From Frateuria terrea (GTDB lineage Bacteria > Pseudomonadota > Gammaproteobacteria > Xanthomonadales > Rhodanobacteraceae), in assembly GCF_900115705.1 (NCBI RefSeq), contig NZ_FOXL01000006.1:310001-374000 (forward strand): a stretch of 64,000 nucleotides of DNA. Reading direction: 5' to 3'. The notes beneath the pieces were generated by a model. That model saw only the letters and a list, made by a program, of their open reading frames with translations. It was not told the origin of the DNA and ran no database searches. Positions 46,919 through 55,901 of this stretch are shown piece by piece. The number at the start of each line of letters is the position of its first letter. Position 1 is the first letter of the stretch. The position numbers were made by a program, and so were the translations under genes.

Positions 46919-47929
46919 ATGGCCCCTCCTCCTTCTCGCAAACGCCAGCAGCACATGCCACCGACCACGGCGCGGCCGCGGCCTCCCGCACAGCGGCCGA
47001 TCCGCCCGGCCGACAGCTCGACCCGCGCCACCCGCGTGCTCGAACTGCTGCTGCGCCGGCTGCCGCCGCGCTGGCGCGAAAAGGCCGCCGACTACCTCGT
47101 GCTCACCCGCATGGACCGCCCGATCGGCGCGCTGCTGCTGCTGTGGCCGACCTGGTGGGCACTATGGCTGGCGGCCGGCGATTTTCCTCCGTGGGGCACG
47201 CTGGCGATCTTCACCCTGGGCGTGTTCGCGATGCGCTCGGCCGGCTGCGCGATCAACGACTTCGCCGACCGCAAGCTCGATCCGCAGGTGGCACGCACTG
47301 CCGGGCGGCCGATCGCCAGCGGACGGGTCAGCCCGCGCGAGGCATTGATCGTGTTCGGCGTGCTGCTGGCCTTTTCGTTCGTGCTGGTGCTGTTCACCAA
47401 CACGCTGACCATCAAGCTGTCCTTCGCCGGCGGGGCGCTGGCGGCGATCTACCCGTTCACCAAGCGCTGGACCTACCTGCCGCAGGTAGTGCTGGGCGCG
47501 GCGTTCGGCTGGGCGATCCCGATGGCGTTCGCAGCGGTGTCCAACACGGTGCCGCCGCTGGGCTGGCTGCTGTTCCTGGGCAACATCCTGTGGTCGGTGA
47601 TCTATGACACCGAGTACGCGATGGTCGACCGCGACGACGACCTGAAGGTCGGCGCCAAGTCCACCGCGATCCTGTTCGGCGATGCGGACGTGCCGATCTT
47701 GGGAATGCTGATCGGCACTTTCCTGCTGGCCATGCTGTTTGTCGGCCAGCGCGCGCAACTGCCGTGGCCATACTGGCTCGGTCTGCTGGCTGCCGCCGGC
47801 CTGTTCGGCTGGCAGCTGTGGCTGATCCGCCGCCGCGCGCGCGATGCCTGCCTGGCAGCCTTCCGGCACAACAATTGGGTCGGCCTGGCGCTGTGGATAG
47901 GGATCGTGCTCGGCCTCGCCGTGAAATGA
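46919..47929 (+). CDS. ubiA: 4-hydroxybenzoate polyprenyltransferase
   Basis: 336 aa. Integral membrane enzyme that attaches the polyprenyl chain to 4-hydroxybenzoate in ubiquinone synthesis. It carries both Asp-rich metal/pyrophosphate motifs, 'GCAINDFADRKLDPQVARTAGRP' (NDxxDxxxD) and 'YDTEYAMVDRDDDLKVGAKSTA', and about eight transmembrane helices. The first 50 residues are a basic, Pro-rich extension; translation could begin at the ATG at 46955 instead of 46919, as neither has a strong ribosome site. Confidence 0.93.
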   Translation: MAPPPSRKRQQHMPPTTARPRPPAQRPIRPADSSTRATRVLELLLRRLPPRWREKAADYLVLTRMDRPIGALLLLWPTWWALWLAAGDFPPWGTLAIFTLGVFAMRSAGCAINDFADRKLDPQVARTAGRPIASGRVSPREALIVFGVLLAFSFVLVLFTNTLTIKLSFAGGALAAIYPFTKRWTYLPQVVLGAAFGWAIPMAFAAVSNTVPPLGWLLFLGNILWSVIYDTEYAMVDRDDDLKVGAKSTAILFGDADVPILGMLIGTFLLAMLFVGQRAQLPWPYWLGLLAAAGLFGWQLWLIRRRARDACLAAFRHNNWVGLALWIGIVLGLAVK

Positions 47930-48007
47930 AGGGATCGAGGTCCCGCGCCCCCAACGGATCCGCCCGACCTGTCTGCAGGCGAGGCCAGAATCAACGAGCG
48001 CACCCGG

Positions 48008-48730
48008 CTACCGCCCACGCGGCGATGGCGCCCGCGCCAATGCCCACACGTCCACCCGCGCCACGCCCGCCCGCCTGAGCACCCGCGCGCATTCGGCCAG
48101 CGTCGCGCCGGTAGTCATCACGTCATCCAGCACGGCCACGTGCGCCGGCAGCGCCACCGGATCACGCAATGCAAACGCCCCACGCACGTTGCGCCGGCGC
48201 ATGGCCGCATCCAGCTCGGTCTGCGCCGCGGTGGCACGCGCCCGCAGGAGCACGTCGTGCCGCACCGGAATGCCGAGCGCGCGACCGACCGGCCGGGCCA
48301 GCTCCAGCGCCTGGTTGTAGCCGCGCTGGCGCAGACGCGCGCGATGCAGCGGCACCGGCAGGATCAGTGCCGGCCGCGCGAGCGGCGGTGGCAGTCGCTG
48401 CCACAGCTCGGCCAGCGTGCGCCCGGCAGCGAGTTCGCGGCCGAACTTGTAGCGTGCCTCCAGCCGGTCCAGCGGCCAGCCGTAGCGGAAGGGCGCCCAG
48501 GCCGCCTGCCACGGCGGCGGCTTGCGCTGGCAGGCGCCGCACGACGCCACCGAACCTGGCAGCGGCAGCGCACAACGCGCGCAGCAGTGGTGGTTTCGCG
48601 GCAACTCCGCGGCGCAGGCGCGGCACAGGTCCAGCCCATCGGCGCCGGCGGCCCCGCACAGCAGGCAGCGCCACGGCAACAGCCAGGCCTGCAGGCGTTG
48701 CAGGGGATGGGACAGCGCATCCATGCGCAT
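48008..48730 (-). CDS. comF: ComF family phosphoribosyltransferase-like protein
   Basis: 240 aa. An N-terminal zinc-ribbon with CxxC pairs (CLLCGAAG, CRAC, CARCALP, CGAC) is followed by a phosphoribosyltransferase fold with 'LPVPLHRARLRQRGYNQALELAR' and the PRPP loop 'VAVLDDVMTTGATLAE'. Linked to DNA uptake in naturally competent bacteria. Located beside bioB, as in many Xanthomonadales and Pseudomonas genomes. Start at ATG 48730 or 48724. Confidence 0.9.
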   Translation of the reverse strand: MRMDALSHPLQRLQAWLLPWRCLLCGAAGADGLDLCRACAAELPRNHHCCARCALPLPGSVASCGACQRKPPPWQAAWAPFRYGWPLDRLEARYKFGRELAAGRTLAELWQRLPPPLARPALILPVPLHRARLRQRGYNQALELARPVGRALGIPVRHDVLLRARATAAQTELDAAMRRRNVRGAFALRDPVALPAHVAVLDDVMTTGATLAECARVLRRAGVARVDVWALARAPSPRGR

Positions 48731-48739
48731 CGGCTCGGA

Positions 48740-48946
48740 TCAGCCCCGCGGCTTGTACAGCGCCGCGTCGAGGATCGACCACAGGTGGATGATCCAGCCC
48801 AACCATACGATCCACAGCGCCGCGGCGAGCACGAACATGATGGCGGCCTTGAGCAACCGCCCTTGCACCAGCTGGCCCAGGCCGGGGATGAAGAAGCTGC
48901 ACACCGCGGCGATGACGTTGCCGGTGCTGCCCTGACCTGCGCTCAT
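48740..48946 (-). CDS. Small membrane protein with two hydrophobic segments
   Basis: 68 aa, ATG 48946 preceded by GGAG. '[53 protein letters not shown]' in part ([12 protein letters not shown], then a long hydrophobic stretch) resembles the TM2/YozV group of small membrane proteins. Function unknown. Just upstream of comF on the same strand (9-bp gap), so probably co-transcribed. Confidence 0.75.
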   Translation of the reverse strand: MSAGQGSTGNVIAAVCSFFIPGLGQLVQGRLLKAAIMFVLAAALWIVWLGWIIHLWSILDAALYKPRG

Positions 48947-49000
48947 CGGCTTGCTCCGTGGGAGTGGGGTTCACGCATGGTAACGGACCCGCTTGGGCTA

Positions 49001-49039
49001 GGTGCGTCAACCAAAAAGTGTCTTTTCGAGTTGACACCG
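49001..49039. promoter_or_regulatory. Inverted repeat upstream of bioB, candidate BirA operator
   Basis: GTCAAC (49006-49011) and GTTGAC (49030-49035) form a perfect inverted repeat with an 18-bp spacer, extendable to GGTGcGTCAAC/GTTGACACC with one bulge. The spacing and the AACC/GGTT-like ends recall biotin-repressor operators (TTGTAAACC-N15-GGTTTACAA). Located 55-85 bp before the bioB ATG. Confidence 0.35.
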
Positions 49040-49089
49040 ACCGGACCCGTTCCCACACTGCCGCGTCCCCACGCGGAGCCGCGCCACCC

Positions 49090-50091
49090 ATGATTCCTGC
49101 CAACATCCGCCACGACTGGAAGCGCGCGGAAGTCGCCGCGCTGTTCGCGCTGCCGTTCAACGACCTGCTGCATCGCGCGCACGCGGTCCATCGCGAGCGG
49201 CACGACCCGAACGCGGTGCAGGTGTCGACGCTGCTCTCGATCAAGACCGGCGGCTGCCCGGAGGATTGCGCCTACTGCCCGCAGGCGCAGCGCTACCAGA
49301 CCGGCGTGAAGGCCCAGAAGCTGATGAGCGTGGAGGCCGTACTCGAGCGCGCGCGGGCTGCGCGTGACGCCGGCGCCAGTCGCTTCTGCATGGGCGCGGC
49401 CTGGCGCAGCCCGAAGGACCGCGATGTCGCCAAGGTCGCGCAAATCGTCACCGCAGTGAAGGCGCTGGGCCTGGAAACCTGCGCCACGCTCGGCATGCTG
49501 AGCGGCGAACAGGCCGACACCCTCAAGCACGCCGGCCTGGACTACTACAACCACAACCTCGACAGCGCGCCGGAGTTCTATGGCCAGATCATCCACACGC
49601 GCGAGTATCAGGATCGCCTGGACACGCTCGGCCACGTGCGCGATGCCGGCCTGAAAACCTGCTGCGGCGGCATTGTCGGCATGGGCGAATCGCGCGAGCA
49701 GCGCGCCGGTCTGCTGCAGGCGCTGGCCAACCTGCCCGAGCACCCGCAGTCGGTGCCGATCAACCAGCTGGTGCAGGTCGAAGGCACGCCGCTGCACGGC
49801 ACCGCGGTGCTGGACCCGTTCGAGTTCGTGCGCACCATCGCGGTGGCGCGGATCCTCATGCCGGAGTCGATGGTGCGGCTGTCGGCCGGCCGCCAGCAGA
49901 TGGACGAGGCGGTGCAGGCGTTGTGTTTCCACGCCGGCGCCAACTCGATCTTCTACGGCGAGAAGCTGCTGACCACCGGCAACCCCGACGTGGCTGCCGA
50001 CCGCGCGCTGTTCGCACGGCTGGACCTGCATCCGATGGAACGGGTGGAACGGTCGGGCACCGTCCACGCCGACATCTGCGAGCCGGCCTGA
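49090..50091 (+). CDS. bioB: Biotin synthase
   Basis: 333 aa. Radical-SAM enzyme inserting sulfur into dethiobiotin. The CxxxCxxC cluster motif is in '[17 protein letters not shown]'; '[13 protein letters not shown]' and '[13 protein letters not shown]' are BioB hallmarks, and '[12 protein letters not shown]' carries the [2Fe-2S] Arg. Start ATG 49090 chosen to match the usual N-terminus; GGAG is 11 bases upstream. First gene of the biotin operon, 29 bp before bioF. Confidence 0.95.
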   Translation: MIPANIRHDWKRAEVAALFALPFNDLLHRAHAVHRERHDPNAVQVSTLLSIKTGGCPEDCAYCPQAQRYQTGVKAQKLMSVEAVLERARAARDAGASRFCMGAAWRSPKDRDVAKVAQIVTAVKALGLETCATLGMLSGEQADTLKHAGLDYYNHNLDSAPEFYGQIIHTREYQDRLDTLGHVRDAGLKTCCGGIVGMGESREQRAGLLQALANLPEHPQSVPINQLVQVEGTPLHGTAVLDPFEFVRTIAVARILMPESMVRLSAGRQQMDEAVQALCFHAGANSIFYGEKLLTTGNPDVAADRALFARLDLHPMERVERSGTVHADICEPA

Positions 50092-50120
50092 TCCGCGCGG
50101 GCAGCACGCCGTCCTCCGCC

Positions 50121-51362
50121 ATGATCGAACCCGCGCCAAACGTCGCCTTCCCGTCCGGCTCGGCCGTTGGCGGAGCACCCGGGCGCGCCGACCTGCTGCA
50201 GCGCCTGGCCATCCAGACGTCCGAACGTGCCCGCTCCGGCCTGCTGCGCCGCGCCCGCACGATCGACCATGCCCAAGGCCCATGGCTGGAAACCGGTGAG
50301 CGTCGCCTGCTCGGCTTCTGTTCCAACGACTACCTCGGCCTCGCCCAGCACCCGCAGCTGATCGCTGCCTTCAAGCGCGCGGCCGACGACGAAGGCGTCG
50401 GCAGCACCGCCGCGCACCTGCTCTGCGGCCACCGCCGCGAGCATGCCGAACTGGAGGAAGCGCTGGCCGACTGGACCGGCCGCGAACGCGCGCTGCTGTT
50501 CTCCACCGGCTACATGGCCAACCTCGGCGTGCTGCAGGCGCTGCTCGGCCGTGGCGACCTGTGCGTGCAGGACAAGCTCAACCATGCCTGCCTGCTCGAC
50601 GGCGCCACGCTGGCCGGCGCAGTGCTGCGCCGCTATCCGCATGGCGATGCCGCCGCCGCGGCCCGGCAGCTGGCAAGCGAACCCGGCGCCGCCGCGCTGC
50701 TCGCCTCCGACGGCGTGTTCAGCATGGACGGCGACCGCGCCCCGCTGCGCGAACTGGCCGCGCTGTGCCGGCGCGAGGGCGCCACGCTGATGGTCGACGA
50801 CGCGCACGGTCTGGGCGTGCTCGGACCCGCGGGTGCCGGCAGCGTCGCCGAGGCCGGCCTGGGTTCGCGCGAAGTACCGGTACTGATGGCTACCCTGGGC
50901 AAGGCGCTGGGCAGCCACGGCGCTTTCGTCACCGGCTCGGCCGCGCTGATCGAAGGGCTCGCCCAGTTCGCCCGCACCTATGTCTACACCACCGCGATGC
51001 CGCCGGCGCTGGCTGCCGCTGCGCTCGCGGCGGTGCAGCTGGCGAGAACGGAAGACTGGCGGCGCGGAAAGCTCGCCGCGCTGGTCGCCCGCTTCCGTGC
51101 CGGCGCCGCGCAGCTGGGCCTGCCGCTGGCCGCTTCGGATACGCCGATCCAGCCCGTGCTGCTGGGCGACGCCGCTGCCGCGCTTGCCGCCGCGCAGGCA
51201 TTGGAAACCCGGGGCCTGCTGGTGGTGGCGATCCGGCCACCGACGGTGCCGGCCGGCCAGGCGCGCCTGCGCATCACGCTGAGCGCCGCACACGACGAGG
51301 AACACGTCGACTGCCTGCTCGACGCACTGGCGGCGCTGCCGCGTGCCGTCACGCCGGTATAA
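50121..51362 (+). CDS. bioF: 8-amino-7-oxononanoate synthase
   Basis: 413 aa. PLP enzyme joining pimeloyl-ACP and alanine. '[20 protein letters not shown]', '[27 protein letters not shown]', '[17 protein letters not shown]' and the PLP lysine in '[19 protein letters not shown]' are present. An N-terminal extension of about 25 residues precedes the conserved part. A TATAAT at 51358-51363, overlapping its stop codon, could be the -10 box of a promoter for trhO. Confidence 0.94.
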   Translation: MIEPAPNVAFPSGSAVGGAPGRADLLQRLAIQTSERARSGLLRRARTIDHAQGPWLETGERRLLGFCSNDYLGLAQHPQLIAAFKRAADDEGVGSTAAHLLCGHRREHAELEEALADWTGRERALLFSTGYMANLGVLQALLGRGDLCVQDKLNHACLLDGATLAGAVLRRYPHGDAAAAARQLASEPGAAALLASDGVFSMDGDRAPLRELAALCRREGATLMVDDAHGLGVLGPAGAGSVAEAGLGSREVPVLMATLGKALGSHGAFVTGSAALIEGLAQFARTYVYTTAMPPALAAAALAAVQLARTEDWRRGKLAALVARFRAGAAQLGLPLAASDTPIQPVLLGDAAAALAAAQALETRGLLVVAIRPPTVPAGQARLRITLSAAHDEEHVDCLLDALAALPRAVTPV

Positions 51363-51388
51363 TCGACGGCTTGCCGCTCCCCGCTCCC

Positions 51389-52291
51389 ATGATCGTCAAC
51401 GTCGCCGCCTACCGCTTCGTCCCGCTCGCGGACCTGCCCGCACTGCGACAATCCTTGCGCGCGCGTGCCGAAGCGCTGGCGCTCAGGGGCACGATCCTGC
51501 TGGCGCCCGAAGGCATCAATCTGTTCCTCGCCGGGGCGCGCGATGCCGTCGAGGGTTTCCTCCGCTGGCTGCGCGAGGATCCGCGCTTTGCCGATCTGGC
51601 GGTCAAGGAGTCGCTCTCCGACGAGGTGCCCTTCGGGCGCCTGCGCGTGCGGCTCAAGCGCGAGATCATCACCCTGCGCGCACCCGTCGCGCCGCATCGG
51701 GGCCGCGCGCCGGCGGTCGAAGCCGCCACGCTGAAGCGCTGGCTCGACCAGGGCCATGACGATGCCGGGCGCGAGGTCGTGCTGCTGGATACGCGCAACG
51801 ATTACGAGACCGACGCAGGCCGCTTCGCCGGCGCCATCGATTACCGGGTGCCTAGCTTCACGGCGCTGCCCGAGGCGGTGCTCGCCGATCGCGAGCGCTA
51901 CCTCGGCAAGACCGTGGTGTCCTACTGTACCGGCGGCATCCGCTGCGAGAAGGCAGCGCTGCACCTGGCCGAGCGGGGCCTGGGCGAGGTACTGCAGCTC
52001 GAGGGCGGCATCCTGAAATACCTGGAGGAGACCGACGGCAGCCACTGGGAAGGCGACTGCTTCGTGTTCGACGGGCGTGGGGCCGTAGGCAGGGACCTCA
52101 AGCCCTCCCCGCTCGCTCTCCCGCATCCCCTATCGAAGATGGCGGAGAGTGTTGGAGTGCGGGGACGCTCTTGCGGGGAGCCCTCTTCGAGCGCTGCTGC
52201 AACAGCCACCTTTCCCGCGAGCCCTGCCCCTTCACCCCAACCCTCTCCCCCGTTACCTGTCGAAGAAGGCGGAGAGGGAACCAAAGCATGA
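51389..52291 (+). CDS. trhO: tRNA uridine-34 hydroxylase, rhodanese family, with repeat-derived C-terminal tail
   Basis: 300 aa. TrhO/YceA-type enzyme that hydroxylates U34 of tRNA to ho5U. N-terminal TrhO domain 'AYRFVPLADLPALRQSL', 'ALRGTILLAPEGINLFLAGA' and 'KRLKREIITL'-like 'LKREIITLRAPV', then a rhodanese domain with the catalytic Cys180 in 'VSYCTGGIRCEKAALHLAERG'. The family normally ends soon after 'EGDCFVFDGR' (about residue 230). Here about 63 more residues, low-complexity and Pro/Ser-rich ('SPLALPHPLSK', 'APSPQPSPPLPVEEGGEG'), are encoded by two palindromic repeats. The stop overlaps the bioH start (ATGA). It lies unusually inside the biotin operon. Confidence 0.9.
   Translation: MIVNVAAYRFVPLADLPALRQSLRARAEALALRGTILLAPEGINLFLAGARDAVEGFLRWLREDPRFADLAVKESLSDEVPFGRLRVRLKREIITLRAPVAPHRGRAPAVEAATLKRWLDQGHDDAGREVVLLDTRNDYETDAGRFAGAIDYRVPSFTALPEAVLADRERYLGKTVVSYCTGGIRCEKAALHLAERGLGEVLQLEGGILKYLEETDGSHWEGDCFVFDGRGAVGRDLKPSPLALPHPLSKMAESVGVRGRSCGEPSSSAAATATFPASPAPSPQPSPPLPVEEGGEGTKA
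52103..52280. repeat. Palindromic repeats forming the 3' end of trhO
   Basis: A degenerate copy at about 52103-52165 (CTCTCCCGC...GGCGGAGAG) is followed by a copy with arms CCCTCTCC (52241-52248) and GGAGAGGG (52271-52278). The right arm also supplies the GGAGAGGG Shine-Dalgarno of bioH. Confidence 0.6.
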
Positions 52292-53061
52292 CGCTGCGCA
52301 TCGAGCAACGGGGCCACGGCCCGCAGCCGCTGGTGCTGATCCACGGCTGGGCGATGCACGGCGGCATCTTCGCACCGCTGGTGGAAGCGCTGGCCGATCG
52401 CTGCTCGTTATACGTGGTCGACCTTCCCGGCCATGGCCATTCGCGCGCCTGCGGCCTGGCGCTGGAGCCTCGCGCGATCGCCGACGCCATCGCCAAAGCC
52501 ACACCGCCGGCCCCGTGGCTGGGCTGGTCGCTGGGCGGCCTGGTCGCGCTCACCGCCGCGCTGGACGACCCCGCCCACGTGCAAGGCCTGGCCATACTCT
52601 GCGCCACGCCGAAGTTCGTGCGCAGCGCCGATTGGCCGCACGGCAGCGACGCCACCCTGGTGCACCAGCTCGCGCTGGACCTTGAAGCCGGCTATCACGC
52701 CACGATCGAGCGCTTCCTCGCGCTGGAGGCGATGGGCAGCGACGATCCCAAGGCCGAACTGCGCCGCCTGCGCACGCACGTGTTCGAACGCGGCGAACCG
52801 GAACTGCGCGTACTGCAGGAAGGTATCGGCCTGCTCGAACGCACCGACCTACGCGCACGGTTGCCGCGACTGGCCGTACCGAGCGTGTGGATTGCCGGGC
52901 GTCGCGACCGGCTGGTGCCGCCGGCCGCCATGGCGTGGTCGGCCGAACAGTGCGGCGGCCGCTTCGTAGAGATCGCGCACGCCGGCCACGCGCCCTTCAT
53001 CGGCCACGCCCAGGCCGTGGCCGAGGCACTGCAGCCCCTGTTCGCGGAAATCCCGGCATGA
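52288..53061 (+). CDS. bioH: Pimeloyl-ACP methyl ester carboxylesterase
   Basis: 257 aa. Alpha/beta hydrolase that frees pimeloyl-ACP from its methyl ester, ending the BioC-BioH route. 'PLVLIHGWAMHGGIF' oxyanion region, nucleophile Ser in 'LGWSLGGLVAL', Asp in 'AGRRDRLVP' and His in 'EIAHAGHAPFIGH' complete the triad. Its ribosome site lies in the palindromic repeat. Start at the ATGA overlap with trhO; stop overlaps bioC likewise. Confidence 0.93.
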   Translation: MTLRIEQRGHGPQPLVLIHGWAMHGGIFAPLVEALADRCSLYVVDLPGHGHSRACGLALEPRAIADAIAKATPPAPWLGWSLGGLVALTAALDDPAHVQGLAILCATPKFVRSADWPHGSDATLVHQLALDLEAGYHATIERFLALEAMGSDDPKAELRRLRTHVFERGEPELRVLQEGIGLLERTDLRARLPRLAVPSVWIAGRRDRLVPPAAMAWSAEQCGGRFVEIAHAGHAPFIGHAQAVAEALQPLFAEIPA

Positions 53062-53936
53062 ACGCGTTCCACCTCGACCGCGCCCGCGTGCGCCGGAACT
53101 TCAGCCGCGCCGCCGCCACCTACGAGCAGCACGACGAGCTGCAGCGTGAAGTTCAGGCCGACCTGCTCGGCCGCCTGGACTTCTATCTGCAGGCGCCCGA
53201 GCGGGTGCTCGACGTCGGCGCCGGCACCGGCCGCGGCACGGCGCTGTTGAAGAAGCGTTATCCCAAGGCGCAGGTGATCGCCGTCGACCTGGCGTTGCCG
53301 ATGCTGCGCGTCGCGCGCACGCACCAGCGCCTGCTGCGCCCGTTCCAGCGCCTCTGCGCCGAAGCCACGGCGTTGCCGCTGCCCGACCACAGCGTGGACG
53401 TACTGCATTCGAACCTGTGCTTCCAGTGGATCGACGACCTGCCGGCGCTGTTCGGCGAGTGCGTGCGCGTGCTCAAGCCCGGCGGCTTGCTGGCCTTCTC
53501 CAGCTTCGGCCCGGACACGCTCAAGGAGCTGCGCGCCGCCTGGGCCGCGGTGGACCAGCAGTCGCACGTCAGCCGCTTCCTGGACATGCACGACGTGGGC
53601 GACGCGATGATCAACGCCGGCCTGCGCGATCCGGTACTGGACGTCAACCGCTACACGCTCACCTACAGCGAGCCGCGCGCGCTGCTGAAGGAACTCAAGG
53701 GCCTGGGCGCCACCCATGCCGACCGCGCGCGCGAACGCCACCTCACCGGCAAGTCGCACTACCGCCGGATGCTGGCCGCCTACGAGGCAATGCGCGTGGA
53801 CGGCCGCGTGCCGGCCACCTGGGAAGTGGTCACCGCGCATGCGTGGGGACCACCGCCGGGCCAGGCGCGCCGCACCCCGCAAGGCGAGATCGCCACCTTC
53901 TCGCTGGACAGCCTGCGCGGCTCGCGCCGGCGCTGA
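53058..53936 (+). CDS. bioC: Malonyl-ACP O-methyltransferase
   Basis: 292 aa. SAM-dependent methyltransferase that starts pimelate synthesis by methylating malonyl-ACP. N-terminal 'RARVRRNFSRAAATYEQHDELQREV' is diagnostic of BioC; motif I is 'VLDVGAGTGRGTALLKKRYP', then 'SNLCFQWIDDLPALFGEC' and 'LKPGGLLAFSSFGPDTLKEL'. ATGA overlap with bioH. Last gene of the operon, converging on the acyltransferase gene with a 63-bp gap. Confidence 0.94.
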   Translation: MNAFHLDRARVRRNFSRAAATYEQHDELQREVQADLLGRLDFYLQAPERVLDVGAGTGRGTALLKKRYPKAQVIAVDLALPMLRVARTHQRLLRPFQRLCAEATALPLPDHSVDVLHSNLCFQWIDDLPALFGECVRVLKPGGLLAFSSFGPDTLKELRAAWAAVDQQSHVSRFLDMHDVGDAMINAGLRDPVLDVNRYTLTYSEPRALLKELKGLGATHADRARERHLTGKSHYRRMLAAYEAMRVDGRVPATWEVVTAHAWGPPPGQARRTPQGEIATFSLDSLRGSRRR

Positions 53937-53999
53937 GGATCCACGCGGCAGCTTGCCGTGCGCGACCGATGGTCCCGGGTTGGCGGCCGGCTGCACTCC

Positions 54000-55136
54000 T
54001 TACATCTGCGAAGCCGTCGTCGGCGCGGCGGCCCTGGTGCCGGCAACACCAGCCTCCCGGCGGTCGCGCCAGCGCAGGAACGGCCGCTCCACCGCGTAAT
54101 GCAACGCGGCTCCCACGGCCAGCACGCCGAGGGCATACAGCGCGAAGGCGGCGAAACCGTGACACCGCCACGGCCCCACCCACCATGTCGCGACCGCATG
54201 CAGGGCCAGCTTGTGGCTCAGGTACAGGCTGTAGGAAATACGCGCCAGCCAGCCCGCTCCCGGCACCGCCCAGCGTGCCGGCATCGCGCTGGCGGCGCCT
54301 ACGCACAGCGCCAACGCCAGCGACAGGAGCGGGTAGCCGACCACCGTGGGCCAGAAGCCCAGCCTCTCGCGGAACAGCCACCACGCCAGGACGAACAGGC
54401 CCAGGCCCGCCGCCAGCGCGATGCCCGCATGCCGCTGCAGGTGTACCCAGGCCCGTGGCCGGCCGACGCGCAGCGCGGCCAGCGCCACGCCGGCGAGGAG
54501 TCCGTCCAGCCGTGCCCAGGTCGGATAGTAGATGCCCTCGACGAAGCGCAGGCCGAATGCCGGTCCCGGCCGGTCGCGCACGGGCGCCATGGCGTGCCAC
54601 CACACATAGCCGCGCAGCGCCATGCCGAAAGCGACCAGGCCCAGCCCTATCGCCACCGCCTTGCCCAACGACGGCCGCCGCAGCAGCCACCACGCCAGCC
54701 ACGGAAACAGCAGGTAGAAATGCTCCTCCACGCACAGCGACCAGGCATGCGAGAACGCCTGGTCGTGTTCGTAATCGATCAGCAGGTTGAGGGTGAAGCT
54801 CAGGAACTGCCACGCCGGTGCCAGGCCCGGCGCCTCGCGCAGCACCGGCCAGGCGACGTACACCGCGAGCACCACGAGGAAGGCCGGCAGGATGCGGAAA
54901 GCGCGGCGCCGGTAGAACGCCCGCCAGGCCAGCGGCTCGCCGCGGGCCAGCGGCGCGAGCAGCTGGTAGCCGATGAGGTAGCCGGACAGCACGAAGAACA
55001 GGTCCACGCCCATCCAGCCGTCGTTGCCCAGCCAGGCGAAGCGCTCGCCCAGGCCACCGACCACGTAGGAGTGGAACAACATCACCCACACGATCGCCCA
55101 CGCGCGCAGCAGGTCCAGGCCGGGAAGGCGGTTCAT
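54000..55136 (-). CDS. Acyltransferase 3 family membrane protein
   Basis: 378 aa from ATG 55136 (AAGGA seven bases upstream). About ten transmembrane helices. Family marks: 'LPGLDLLRAWAIVWVMLFHS', 'GVDLFFVLSGYLIGYQLL' and 'FYRRRAFRILPAF'. Members O-acylate sugars of surface or periplasmic glycans. The target is unknown. Follows the LytTR chimera on the same strand after 93 bp. Confidence 0.87.
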   Translation of the reverse strand: MNRLPGLDLLRAWAIVWVMLFHSYVVGGLGERFAWLGNDGWMGVDLFFVLSGYLIGYQLLAPLARGEPLAWRAFYRRRAFRILPAFLVVLAVYVAWPVLREAPGLAPAWQFLSFTLNLLIDYEHDQAFSHAWSLCVEEHFYLLFPWLAWWLLRRPSLGKAVAIGLGLVAFGMALRGYVWWHAMAPVRDRPGPAFGLRFVEGIYYPTWARLDGLLAGVALAALRVGRPRAWVHLQRHAGIALAAGLGLFVLAWWLFRERLGFWPTVVGYPLLSLALALCVGAASAMPARWAVPGAGWLARISYSLYLSHKLALHAVATWWVGPWRCHGFAAFALYALGVLAVGAALHYAVERPFLRWRDRREAGVAGTRAAAPTTASQM

Positions 55137-55229
55137 CGCATGATCCTTCTGCTCGGGAAGCCGGCAGTGTGGGCGGTTGCGTCGATGCGGTTCGGGCAAA
55201 CCGCTGGCGAAACGCCGGCGGCTTCGGGG

Positions 55230-55727
55230 CTAAGGCGCCCCGTTCGCCAGCAAGGCCGCGCGCAACACGTCGACGTAGGTGCGGCTGGCACGCAGCACGG
55301 TACCGTCGCGCAGGCGCAGCAGATGATCGCGGTTGAACAGCGCCTGCATTTCGGCCACGCGATCCAGCCGCACGATGGCGGAGCGGTGGATGCGGATGAA
55401 CTGCGCGGGATCGAGCCGGCCCACCAGCCGCTGCAGCGACTCGCGCAAGAGATGCAGCTGGCCGCCCGCATGCAGAGCGGCGTGGTCCGGCTTGCGCGCC
55501 TGGAAGCGGTCGAAGGCGTCCTCGCCCAGTACCTCGAACCACGAGCCGCCATCGGGTACGAACAACGCTTCCAGGCCTTGCTGGTCGTGCGCGATGATCG
55601 CCGCCTTGAAGCGCGCGATGAGCTGTCCGATCTGCGATTGGTCCGATCCGGCGCAATGGCCCTGTCCAGCCAAGGCCGGGCTTGCCAGGCCGGCGGACAG
55701 GATGGCGGAAAGTACGTACTTGTTCAT
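55230..55727 (-). CDS. Chimeric protein: signal peptide and SnoaL-like half fused to a LytTR DNA-binding half
   Basis: 165 aa, ATG 55727 with GGAG at normal spacing. Residues 1-20 are a Sec signal peptide (ASPALA/GQ). About 25-80 look like the first half of a secreted SnoaL/NTF2-like protein ('IARFKAAIIAHDQQGLEALFVPDGG'). From about 82 the sequence is the latter part of a LytTR DNA-binding domain: 'HLLRESLQRLVGRLDPAQF', 'IRIHRSAIVRLDRVAEM', 'HLLRLRDGTVLRASRTY'. A DNA-binding domain behind an export signal is contradictory, so an in-frame deletion joining two genes is the likely origin. It may be non-functional. Confidence 0.7.
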   Translation of the reverse strand: MNKYVLSAILSAGLASPALAGQGHCAGSDQSQIGQLIARFKAAIIAHDQQGLEALFVPDGGSWFEVLGEDAFDRFQARKPDHAALHAGGQLHLLRESLQRLVGRLDPAQFIRIHRSAIVRLDRVAEMQALFNRDHLLRLRDGTVLRASRTYVDVLRAALLANGAP

Positions 55728-55901
55728 GCGTCGCTCCGTGGCGTGGAAGCGCCATTGGGATCACGCCGCACGCGCTGCCGCCACTGCCGTGCGCCAGGCC
55801 GTGCCCGGTTGTCGGCGAACCGATGCGCCGCCGCCGCTGGCGCAATCTTCACCCGCCCGAGCCTATGTTGGGCAGCCTCATCCACTTCCGAAGGAGCCGC
55901 G

